In this document: positions 1-4,958 of the stretch, piece by piece
Numbering within the stretch: position 1 is the first letter of the stretch
How the letters are laid out: each line of letters opens with the position of its first letter
Assembly (NCBI GenBank): GCA_020348185.1
Contig: CP070743.1
Coordinates: 442,141 to 447,287, forward strand
DNA length: 5,147 nucleotides
Direction of reading: 5' to 3'
Origin: Nitrospirota bacterium
GTDB taxonomy: Bacteria; Nitrospirota; Nitrospiria; Nitrospirales; UBA8639
Translations under genes and position numbers: made by a program
Notes under the pieces: generated by a model
What the model was told of the DNA's origin: nothing
Seen by the model: the letters and a program-made list of their open reading frames with translations, nothing else
Database searches by the model: none

Positions 1-623
1 ACCGTCCCCTTCAAGGTTCGTCGGTGACGCTCAGTCATACGGTGAAATCTCAAAAGCCCATCTCCAACAAGAGATTTGAAGGAACCAAACAGACCATCCC
101 AAGCACCATCGGTTCGAAGGAAAACAGATTAAAGGCCAAGTCTGCCACACCGCCGGCTGCCGTGGAGTCGCCCAACAGGGAAATTCAACCAGAATCACCC
201 AAAACAGGCGATCTCGACTGGGAATCGGTCATGAATCGACTCATTGAGCGTCATCCGAACATTGGAAGTTTCGTGGAAATGGGCACGCTGGTGAACGTGG
301 AGTCAGATCACGTCGTGATTGGCTACCCGAAGAGTGCATCGGTTGCGAGGTGGCGAACCGACAAACCGGAGAATCGCATGTTGATTGGTAAGATCTGTGA
401 GGAAGTAGCTGGCCGCCCTTTACACGTGCGGGTCATTGAACTCAATGATGCGCAGACCGCCGGACCAACCATTGGCCAATTGCGGGTCAAGCGTAAAGAG
501 AAACAAGACCAAGATCTCCTCGATGAAGTCAGAGCCCACCCCTTAGTGAAACAAGCACTGGAGCTGTTTGGCGGAAACGTGGTATCGGCCCGCCGGGTTC
601 CCCCAAAGGAGGAAACATCGTAA
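1..623 (+). CDS. dnaX: DNA polymerase III subunit tau/gamma, C-terminal part (5' truncated by window edge)
   Basis: The reading frame is open from the first bases (first full codon at 3) to the TAA at 621-623, with no stop before it. The gene therefore begins upstream, and the GTG at 24 is not its start. About 206 codons are visible. The AAA+ ATPase and zinc-binding region expected at the N terminus of DnaX lie off the window. The first 65 or so residues are a Lys/Ser/Pro-rich low-complexity linker. A folded domain follows from DLDWESVMNRLIERHPNIG (nt 219-275), through GYPKSASVARW, to HVRVIELND, which fits the tau C-terminal domain pattern of a helix followed by beta strands. DnaX organises the clamp loader of the replicative polymerase in the cytoplasm. 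The call rests on this domain plus position: DnaX is commonly followed by ybaB and recR, as here. The C-terminal domain is weakly conserved, so context carries much of the weight. Confidence 0.85.
   Translation, partial: RPLQGSSVTLSHTVKSQKPISNKRFEGTKQTIPSTIGSKENRLKAKSATPPAAVESPNREIQPESPKTGDLDWESVMNRLIERHPNIGSFVEMGTLVNVESDHVVIGYPKSASVARWRTDKPENRMLIGKICEEVAGRPLHVRVIELNDAQTAGPTIGQLRVKRKEKQDQDLLDEVRAHPLVKQALELFGGNVVSARRVPPKEETS
605..612 (+). promoter_or_regulatory. Ribosome binding site of ybaB
   Basis: AAAGGAGG lies 10 bases before the ATG at 623 and inside the last codons of dnaX. It is a near-complete Shine-Dalgarno match and fixes the ybaB start at the ATG that overlaps the dnaX stop (TAATG). 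This suggests efficient, coupled translation. Confidence 0.85.
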
Positions 624-952
624 TGTCAAAGAATCCACTAGGAAATATGGGTAACCTTTTTAAGCAAGCCCAGGCGATGCAAGAACGCTTGGGGAAAATT
701 CAAGAAGAAGCCGCCAACAAAGTGGTAGAAGCGTCGGCGGGTGGAGGAATGGTCACCGTCAGCGTGAGTGGGGCCATGCAAGTCACGAAAGTGGTCATTG
801 ACCCTGAAGTGATGAAATCTGAAGATCGAGAGATGCTGCAAGACCTGTTAGTCGCTGCCACCAATGAAGCTCTGCGAAAATCGAAGGAGATGATGGCGGA
901 AGAAATGAAATCGGTAACCGGAGGAATGGGGATTCCCGGCCTGTTTGGGTAA
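623..952 (+). CDS. ybaB: YbaB/EbfC family nucleoid-associated protein
   Basis: The product is a 109-residue protein, the usual length for the family. The N-terminal helix NLFKQAQAMQERLGKIQEE (residues 11-29) is the typical Met/Gln-rich YbaB start. It is followed by the beta region with VVEASAGGGMVTVSVSGAMQVTKVVIDPEV (about 34-63, containing the conserved glycine-rich turn and the V-IDP signature). A second helix with LLVAATNEALRKSKE (75-89) and a Met/Gly-rich tail ending GMGIPGLFG complete it. Family members form dimers shaped like tweezers and bind DNA with little sequence preference. The exact role beside RecR and DnaX is not settled. The start overlaps the dnaX stop by one base, and recR follows 47 bp downstream, so the three are almost certainly one operon. 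Nothing in the sequence looks truncated or unusual. Confidence 0.95.
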   Translation: MSKNPLGNMGNLFKQAQAMQERLGKIQEEAANKVVEASAGGGMVTVSVSGAMQVTKVVIDPEVMKSEDREMLQDLLVAATNEALRKSKEMMAEEMKSVTGGMGIPGLFG

Positions 953-956
953 CGGG

Positions 957-964
957 AAAGGAAG
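957..964 (+). promoter_or_regulatory. Shine-Dalgarno-like sequence placed for a leader cistron, not for recR
   Basis: AAAGGAAG contains AAGGA at 958-962, five bases before a GTG at 968. The recR ATG at 1000 is 37 bases away from AAGGA, too far for direct use. Directly before the recR ATG only a GGA touching the start codon is seen, so recR lacks a normal binding site of its own. Confidence 0.55.
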
Positions 965-967
965 ACG

Positions 968-1003
968 GTGTCAACGTCGACCCCCAAAAACAGACCGGAA
1001 TGA
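968..1003 (+). CDS. Possible 11-codon leader peptide coupled to recR
   Basis: A GTG at 968, with a well-spaced AAGGA upstream, opens a frame encoding VSTSTPKNRPE. It ends at TGA 1001-1003, so its stop overlaps the recR start as ATGA (1000-1003). This is the arrangement expected for translational coupling, in which a ribosome finishing the short cistron restarts on recR. The peptide itself has no recognisable function. The alternative is that the AAGGA is chance and recR is initiated weakly on its own. The reading frame is visible in the sequence; the function is inference. Confidence 0.35.
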   Translation: MSTSTPKNRPE

Positions 1004-1605
1004 GTGCACAACAACCAGGACTCTTAGCCCGCCTCACACGGGAGTTAGTCCGCCTCCCAGGCATTGGACAAAAGACCGCCCAGCGGTTGGCTTTTCACCT
1101 GATGAAAACTGAAAAAGATGAGGCCCTTCGGTTGGCTGATTCAATTCGAGAAGTCAAAGAACGGCTCTCCTTTTGCACCCAATGTCGAAATATTTCTGAA
1201 GAATCCCTTTGCGAAATCTGCCTTGATCCGAAACGCGACAAGGGAAGAATTCTTGTGGTTGAGGAGCCTAGCACCCTCCATGCTATTGAGCAGAGTGGTG
1301 GGTTTAAAGGACTTTACCACGTCTTATTTGGTTCTCTGTCCCCACTCGATGGAGTCGGTCCATCAGACATCCGGGCCCATGAATTAGAGAGTCGGGTTAA
1401 CGCTGGGGGGGTGGAGGAAGTGATAATTGCGACGAATCCGACCATCGAAGGGGAAGCGACGGCCATTTATATCACCAAGATGTTGAAACCGTATGGGGTG
1501 CGTGTCTCTCGAATTGCCTATGGCATCCCGGTGGGGATGGATATCGAATATGCCGACGAAGTCACCTTGATTAAGTCGATTGAAGGCCGCCGTGAGCTCT
1601 CGTGA
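1000..1605 (+). CDS. recR: Recombination mediator protein RecR
   Basis: The product has 201 residues, the normal RecR length, and all parts are present. A helix-hairpin-helix around LPGIGQKTAQRLAFHL (residues 19-34) is followed by a four-cysteine zinc site with C59, C62, C71 and C74 (CTQC and CEIC). A Toprim domain starts at ILVVEEPSTLHAIE (84-97) and contains the NPTIEGEATA motif (146-155). The C-terminal GIPVGMDIEYADEVTL (175-190) is the family signature; the Met at 180 is usually Gly. RecR works with RecF/RecO to load RecA on gapped single-stranded DNA in the cytoplasm. The frame stays open upstream back into ybaB but offers no ATG, GTG or TTG there, so ATG 1000 is the first usable start and matches the family N terminus. 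It is the third gene of the dnaX-ybaB-recR operon. No terminator is seen after the TGA, and a convergent gene ends 12 bp further on. Confidence 0.97.
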   Translation: MSAQQPGLLARLTRELVRLPGIGQKTAQRLAFHLMKTEKDEALRLADSIREVKERLSFCTQCRNISEESLCEICLDPKRDKGRILVVEEPSTLHAIEQSGGFKGLYHVLFGSLSPLDGVGPSDIRAHELESRVNAGGVEEVIIATNPTIEGEATAIYITKMLKPYGVRVSRIAYGIPVGMDIEYADEVTLIKSIEGRRELS

Positions 1606-1617
1606 CAGAATGGTGAG

Positions 1618-2643
1618 TTAACGCACGACGAAATGCCCCCGCCGATTCTCTTGCCAACATTCCAAACTATGGTCCGTGCAAAACGGTCTTTCTTTCCCGT
1701 AGCTGACCACCTCTAAGTTTTCTTCGGGGACTCCCAGGTCAACCAAGAACTTCTTGACCGTTTCAGCCCGTCGCTTGCCTAGAATCATATTGTAACTTTC
1801 GGTCCCTCGCTCGTCACAATGACCTTCTATGACCACTTTCTGGCCCGAAAATTGGTCGACAAGTATTTGGGCATTATCGTTCAATTTGTTTTTGTCATCG
1901 TCACGAAGACTATAGCGGTCATAATCAAAATACACATCGGCTAAGGTTTTAATCGGCATCCTCGGGGCCCCCGGTTGTACTTTGACCACCTCAAGTCGTT
2001 TCTCTTTTACCGGCGTTTCAATTTCCTCCGGCTGACCCTCTCGAAGGGTTGGGTCAGGAGGTAAATCCGGGTCAACCATGAATGGAGCGAGGCCTGGCTC
2101 CCTCTGAGTTGGCTCCCCCTGGACAGGAGGGACCACTCTTTCCTTCTCGGGAACTTTAATGGGCTCGGGTTCGAGCATCGCCACTTCTTCTGGACCACCT
2201 CTTCGCATGGTTGGTTGAGGAGGCATCTCCGGATCAAACACCATTGGAGGAATTCCTCCAATTACCGGGCCAATAGCTGGAGAGGGCTCAATAGCCTTTG
2301 CCTCTCCCGCTTTCGCAGGAGGGATGGCAGCAGCCATTTCCGGTGAACTTGGGGGAATAATCGGTTTGGAGGGTTCCTCGACTTGGATCTCACTTGGAGG
2401 GGTGCCTAAACCTTGTGGAGCCTCCCTAGGTGGTATGCCTAGATCCTGTTCACCAACGGTTGTTTCACTGACCACGGGTTCCGCGGGAGAGGCAGGTTCC
2501 TCTTCAACCTTGGCCACTTCGGGCTCAGGGGGAGCTTTCTCGCTGAGAATCGTCGTCTCCATTTGAGAACTACACCCAGCCATTCCCCACAGGAGGGCTA
2601 TACCCAATATTATTAACCCAACACTACTTTTTTTTTGGCTCAC
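1618..2643 (-). CDS. Pal-like OmpA-family outer-membrane lipoprotein with long proline-rich linker
   Basis: This is a 341-residue protein starting at GTG 2643-2641, chosen for the strong upstream ribosome site and the intact signal. Residues 1-24 form a lipoprotein signal: basic QKK, hydrophobic GLIILGIALLWG, lipobox MAGC with C24 as the lipidated residue and Ser at +2, which fits outer-membrane sorting under the enterobacterial rule. Residues 25-230 are a Pro/Glu-rich, probably disordered linker. Residues 236-341 are an OmpA/Pal domain with DVYFDYDRYSLRDD and GHCDERGT (274-281), the latter including D277. LGKRRAETV (288-296) carries the Arg expected to contact diaminopimelate. C322 and C329 lie in the CTDHSLECWQENRR tail. 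Classical Pal is roughly half this length, so the linker is the unusual part. The likely role is to tether the outer membrane to peptidoglycan; being the Tol partner is unproven because no tol genes are present here. It lies 45 bp downstream of a small exported protein, in the same direction. Confidence 0.88.
   Translation of the reverse strand: MSQKKSSVGLIILGIALLWGMAGCSSQMETTILSEKAPPEPEVAKVEEEPASPAEPVVSETTVGEQDLGIPPREAPQGLGTPPSEIQVEEPSKPIIPPSSPEMAAAIPPAKAGEAKAIEPSPAIGPVIGGIPPMVFDPEMPPQPTMRRGGPEEVAMLEPEPIKVPEKERVVPPVQGEPTQREPGLAPFMVDPDLPPDPTLREGQPEEIETPVKEKRLEVVKVQPGAPRMPIKTLADVYFDYDRYSLRDDDKNKLNDNAQILVDQFSGQKVVIEGHCDERGTESYNMILGKRRAETVKKFLVDLGVPEENLEVVSYGKERPFCTDHSLECWQENRRGHFVVR
2020..2256 (-). 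repeat. Imperfect internal duplication in the lipoprotein linker
   Basis: Residues 130-154 (nt 2182-2256) and 184-208 (nt 2020-2094) of the lipoprotein align without gaps at an offset of 54 residues. I count 13 identities in 25 positions, and most differences are conservative. The shared pattern is DPx(M/L)PPxPT(M/L)RxGxPEE. The stretch after each copy (PIKVPEKERVV and PVKEKRLEVV) is also alike, which suggests duplication of a unit of about 54 residues followed by drift. Confidence 0.75.
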
Positions 2644-2647
2644 ATTT

Positions 2648-2653
2648 CACCTC
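2648..2653 (-). promoter_or_regulatory. Ribosome binding site of the Pal-like lipoprotein
   Basis: On the minus strand GAGGTG ends four bases before GTG 2643-2641 (GAGG ends six bases before it). It is a good Shine-Dalgarno match and supports GTG as the true start, placing the lipoprotein signal exactly at the N terminus. Confidence 0.75.
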
Positions 2654-2688
2654 ACAAAACAAATTTGGCATAAAAGAGACCCTGGAAG

Positions 2689-3024
2689 TTAGGGGATAGA
2701 AATCGTTTTCGCCAGGGCGCCTTCTTTGGTTTTTTTGTAAGTCAGTGTAACCCTCTCCCCTTCACTAAGCTGATCTAAGGGCACCGACTTTCCTTTTTTT
2801 TCAATCCTCGTCTTGTTATCGACGAGAGCCCCAACCACCATTTCCGCTCCGGTTTTGGTCATCACCCGCAGAACCAGAATCTGGGGGACCTCCTTGGTAT
2901 TTAAAGCAATGATCTCACCCTGAAGCTTTGCAGATGTGTCGCGAGCTTCCACACTTGACAGGGACCATCCCGTCACTTGCCCAAACAAAAGAACCCCGAT
3001 GATTAAGAGTAGCCTCATCAACAT
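2689..3024 (-). CDS. Small exported protein, beta-rich, function unknown
   Basis: This is a 111-residue protein with a clear signal peptide: MLMR, then the hydrophobic run LLLIIGVLLFGQVTGW, with probable cleavage after SSVEA at about residue 28. There is no lipobox cysteine, so the mature product of about 83 residues should be free in the periplasm or outside. The mature part alternates strand-like stretches (KLQGEIIALN, QILVLRVMTKTG, EMVVGALVDNKTRIEKKG). It ends with the LDQLSEGERVTLTYKKTKEGALAKTI pattern, which resembles small OB-fold/DUF5666-like periplasmic proteins that carry a 'V-x-D-L-x-x-G-D-x-V-x-V-x-Y' style motif. That resemblance is from memory and weak. A second ATG two codons in (3016-3018) is also possible. 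It is probably the first gene of a two-gene unit with the Pal-like lipoprotein 45 bp downstream, which points to the cell envelope. Confidence 0.8.
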   Translation of the reverse strand: MLMRLLLIIGVLLFGQVTGWSLSSVEARDTSAKLQGEIIALNTKEVPQILVLRVMTKTGAEMVVGALVDNKTRIEKKGKSVPLDQLSEGERVTLTYKKTKEGALAKTISIP

Positions 3025-3027
3025 TTT

Positions 3028-3036
3028 ACCTCTTCC
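3028..3036 (-). promoter_or_regulatory. Ribosome binding site of the small exported protein
   Basis: The minus strand reads GGAAGAGGT, with GAGG four bases before ATG 3024-3022 and ten before the in-frame ATG 3018-3016. Both starts are therefore served, and the site does not separate them. Confidence 0.65.
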
Positions 3037-3049
3037 TTAGAATTCACCC

Positions 3050-3055
3050 ATTATA
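3050..3055 (-). promoter_or_regulatory. Probable -10 box for the minus-strand envelope genes
   Basis: A perfect TATAAT on the minus strand is placed so that transcription would begin near 3043, giving a leader of roughly 18-20 bases before ATG 3024. The matching -35 region (about 3073-3078, GTACCA) is poor and there is no TGn extension. Either an activator is needed or the match is partly chance. A copy of ATTCAC (3042-3047) overlaps the predicted start site. Confidence 0.5.
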
Positions 3056-3281
3056 GAGCAGCCAACACGTTGTGGTACTGAATGGTCTTAATTATCAGAA
3101 AAAAACAAGGAATTGTGAGAATCGAAGGCGGAGATGATTTTGGACTGCTCTGTAGTATAGTCTTGCTTTAGCAAATTTGAAGCAAAAACACAATCCCTTT
3201 TTTCTGGAAAGCATTTTCGATCGCTCGAAAAATCTCATTTTTCAAAAAGAGCTCAGATGACACCTAGAGAGTTGCTAAGCG

Positions 3282-3510
3282 ATTCACTCACCCGGTGAAT
3301 GAGCCATTCAACTTGGGATGGCCTTGGTGTTTGATGTGGTGGAGTGAATTCCTCATTTGACAGGACCTGACTGGGGATGGGGAAGGTGTATCCCTGTTTG
3401 ATTTGATTTTTCTTAGAATTTGACATAATAACTTATGGGCATTTTGGCCTGCATTCCTTACAGGCCACGAGTTATTTATTGAGGGATTACGACCCTTGGA
3501 TTCACTGAAT
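3282..3510. repeat. Clustered ATTCAC/GTGAAT motif, possible operator
   Basis: ATTCAC occurs at 3282-3287 and 3500-3505, and its complement GTGAAT at 3295-3300 and 3344-3349. A further ATTCAC lies just outside at 3042-3047. The 3282-3300 pair forms a 6-bp inverted repeat with a 7-bp centre. The 3500-3510 copy is the near-perfect palindrome ATTCA-C-TGAAT and shares GATTCACT with 3281-3288. I did not notice the hexamer in the coding parts of the window. Regulator binding is an inference. Confidence 0.4.
3425..3476. other. Compound stem-loop (two nested inverted repeats)
   Basis: The inner arms TGGCCTG (3445-3451) and CAGGCCA (3461-3467) form 7 bp around a 9-base loop. The outer arms AATAACT (3427-3433) and AGTTATT (3470-3476) add 7 bp, separated by an asymmetric gap of 11 and 2 bases. 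One extra base lets the outer arm run on to 3425. It could act as a terminator, but neither strand has a clean T tract straight after the inner stem. It does not carry the GTTRRRY/RYYYAAC core of an integron attC site. Confidence 0.5.
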
Positions 3511-3526
3511 AAACCACCGCTATAAT
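3496..3526 (+). promoter_or_regulatory. Candidate promoter for the rightward genes
   Basis: A perfect TATAAT at 3521-3526 has TTGGAT at 3496-3501 upstream, with a 19-bp spacer that is longer than ideal. The palindrome ATTCACTGAAT (3500-3510) lies in the spacer and touches the -35 box, where a bound protein would block or bend the promoter. It would give a leader of about 255 bases for the 389-residue gene. Confidence 0.4.
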
Positions 3527-3541
3527 TTGTTTCTTAGGTAT

Positions 3542-3781
3542 ATGAAAACCGCAAGAGAATTTATTGCCAAATTGAAACACATCTTTAGAGACGGAGTCCT
3601 CCACAAAATCATGCCATTGGGAAAAATAAATCTTCTCGCCTGGCGACAGATTGCACACCTGAATCTGAGGCCGGAGCACATGCATGAGGATTTCTCTTGG
3701 GCAAAAGGCACTCCCCAGAAGACAATCTGGAACCGGCTCCGACCTTCTCACGCATCCATTTCATTGGTAGTATCAACTTAG
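3542..3781 (+). CDS. Doubtful small ORF, 79 codons, unknown
   Basis: From ATG 3542 the frame runs to TAG 3779-3781 and encodes a basic, helix-prone peptide beginning MKTAREFIAKLKHIFRDGV, with HKIMPLGKINLLAWRQIAHL in the middle. I do not recognise it. In its favour are a TATAAT box just upstream, a first-codon-position purine excess typical of genes, and a spacing of only 7 bp to the next gene. Against it are a poor ribosome site (AGG only three bases from the ATG) and an antisense frame over the same bases (GTG 3751 to TAA 3476, 91 codons) that looks about as protein-like. A TTG at 3527 in the same frame sits directly on the -10 box and is an unlikely start. The stretch may instead be the untranslated leader of the following gene or a decayed gene. 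Confidence 0.28.
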   Translation: MKTAREFIAKLKHIFRDGVLHKIMPLGKINLLAWRQIAHLNLRPEHMHEDFSWAKGTPQKTIWNRLRPSHASISLVVST

Positions 3782-3788
3782 GCCAACA

Positions 3789-4958
3789 GTGAAGGATACT
3801 TCGATCATTGAGACAATCATGACCGAATTCGCCGACCGGACGGGTCTGACTGCATCAGCTCGACCGCTCCGGCGCTATTTGTGGACCGATGCTTTTGCGG
3901 TTTGCAACTTTCTGGAGCTTTTTCGCAGAACCGGCAGGGAACGGTACCTGCAGGATGCCTTAACCCTCATGAAGCAGGTTCACACCGTTCTGGGCCGATA
4001 CCGTGAAGACGATATGCGCAGCGGATGGATCAGCGGTCTCGAGGAGCAGGAGGGGGTGCAGCATCCGATGCAAGGTGGCTTGAGAATTGGAAAAGAAATG
4101 AACGAGCGGGGGCCGGAAGAGCCTTTTGATGAACATATGGAATGGGAACGGGATGGTCAGTATTTTCATTATCTGACCAAGTGGATGCACTCCCTGAATT
4201 GTCTCGCGCGGGTGACGGGAGATTCATCGTATAACCGGTGGGCTTTGGAATGCGCCAAGACGGCTTTTGCCCGCTTCACGTATATGCCATGGACCGGTGG
4301 ACCCAAACGCCTTCACTGGAAAATGAGCATCGACCTTTCCCGCCCCCTGGTTCCCTCCACGGGCCAGCACGATCCGCTCGATGGACTTATCACATATACT
4401 CAAATTCAAATGACGGCCGCGAGATTTGCCGGGACATCGGCAGAAACCCCACTGGCTGGAGAGATTGCAGACCTGACCGCCATGTGCGAAGGCATGGACC
4501 TGGCTACCGATGATCCCCTGGGAATCGGTGGTCTCCTCACCGACGCCTACAGGTTGTCACAATTAATGATCAGCGGCAATTTGCATGAATCGGAGAGATT
4601 AGTATCCCTACTTCGAGATGCTGAGCTCAGCCTGGATGCCTTCGCCCCAACCAGTCACCTGAATGCACCTGCCGATTACCGCTTGGCTTTTCGCGAGTTA
4701 GGGCTGTCCATTGGTCTCCAGGCCATTGGGAAGATGCAAAAAACAATTGATCAGCATCCTGGGAGCTTTTCGCACCAAGAACAGTTGAATTCGGGCCTGG
4801 CCGGACTTGCGCGATTTCTTCCATTGAGCCAACTTATTGAGAGCTTCTGGCTGGAACCGGACAATCAGCAGAGCAGTACCTGGACCGCACACCGTGATAT
4901 TAATAACGTGATGCTGGCCACGAGCTTAGGGCCAGATGGCTATCTCGTACTACCGTAA
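3789..4958 (+). CDS. Conserved-looking 389-residue soluble protein, possible alpha/alpha-toroid fold, unknown function
   Basis: The frame is complete from GTG 3789 (weak AGG six bases upstream) to TAA 4956-4958. A stop at 3768-3770 limits any longer start, and ATG 3819 (residue 11) is the alternative. No signal peptide, membrane segment or lipobox is seen, so it should be cytoplasmic. The chain reads as repeated helix pairs, for example YLQDALTLMKQVHTVLGRY (53-71) and NRWALECAKTAFARF (149-163). These are separated by polar loops rich in Trp, Asp, Glu and His: RRYLWTDAFAVCNF (28-41), RGPEEPFDEH with WERDGQYFHYLTKW (107-132), and SIDLSRPLVPSTGQHDPLDG (180-199). TWTAHRDINN comes near the end (364-373). 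That pattern recalls six-hairpin glycosidases and N-acylglucosamine 2-epimerase-like (alpha/alpha)6 barrels, where acidic and aromatic loop residues face a sugar pocket. This is a fold guess, not a recognised family, and no substrate is proposed. The coding character is strong. Confidence 0.9.
   Translation: MKDTSIIETIMTEFADRTGLTASARPLRRYLWTDAFAVCNFLELFRRTGRERYLQDALTLMKQVHTVLGRYREDDMRSGWISGLEEQEGVQHPMQGGLRIGKEMNERGPEEPFDEHMEWERDGQYFHYLTKWMHSLNCLARVTGDSSYNRWALECAKTAFARFTYMPWTGGPKRLHWKMSIDLSRPLVPSTGQHDPLDGLITYTQIQMTAARFAGTSAETPLAGEIADLTAMCEGMDLATDDPLGIGGLLTDAYRLSQLMISGNLHESERLVSLLRDAELSLDAFAPTSHLNAPADYRLAFRELGLSIGLQAIGKMQKTIDQHPGSFSHQEQLNSGLAGLARFLPLSQLIESFWLEPDNQQSSTWTAHRDINNVMLATSLGPDGYLVLP

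Larger units (their letters stand above)
3056..3520. other. AT-richer intergenic region without a convincing gene
   Basis: No frame here has a plausible start, ribosome site and coding character. The longest start-to-stop stretch noticed on the plus strand (ATG 3318) is ten codons. No tRNA, rRNA or known riboswitch pattern was recognised. What it does hold is a set of inverted repeats: 3163-3168/3180-3185, TTTTCGA/TCGAAAA at 3214-3231, GAAAAAT/ATTTTTC at 3227-3243, ATTCAC/GTGAAT at 3282-3300, GCCAT/ATGGC at 3303-3322 and the compound stem at 3425-3476. It also holds two perfect TTGACA boxes (3357-3362, 3420-3425) lacking good -10 partners. The region separates the leftward envelope genes from the rightward 389-residue gene, so control elements for both are likely here. 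Confidence 0.6.

Noticed and set aside
24..26. GTG as a start for the first frame
   Set aside because: The frame is open back to the window edge, and the product aligns with the interior and C terminus of DnaX, so this codon is internal.
638..1064. Several minus-strand frames opposite ybaB and recR
   Set aside because: They lie fully across well-supported genes, have low-complexity composition and no ribosome sites, so they are shadows.
3140..3285. Small RNA gene closed by TTAGCAA (3168-3174) and TTGCTAA (3272-3278)
   Set aside because: The 7-bp long-range pairing exists, but no promoter with proper spacing and no terminator frame it, and short AT-rich pairings are expected by chance.
3357..3425. 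Two perfect TTGACA -35 boxes (3357-3362, 3420-3425)
   Set aside because: Neither has a credible -10 at 16-18 bp (the bases there are G-rich or TTTGGC-like), so I do not call promoters from them. CATAAT 3424-3429 with TTTGAT 3402-3407 is only a weak alternative.
3425..3476. Integron attC or recombination site
   Set aside because: The nested stem shape is suggestive, but the required GTTRRRY and RYYYAAC cores are absent and no integrase or cassette array is present.
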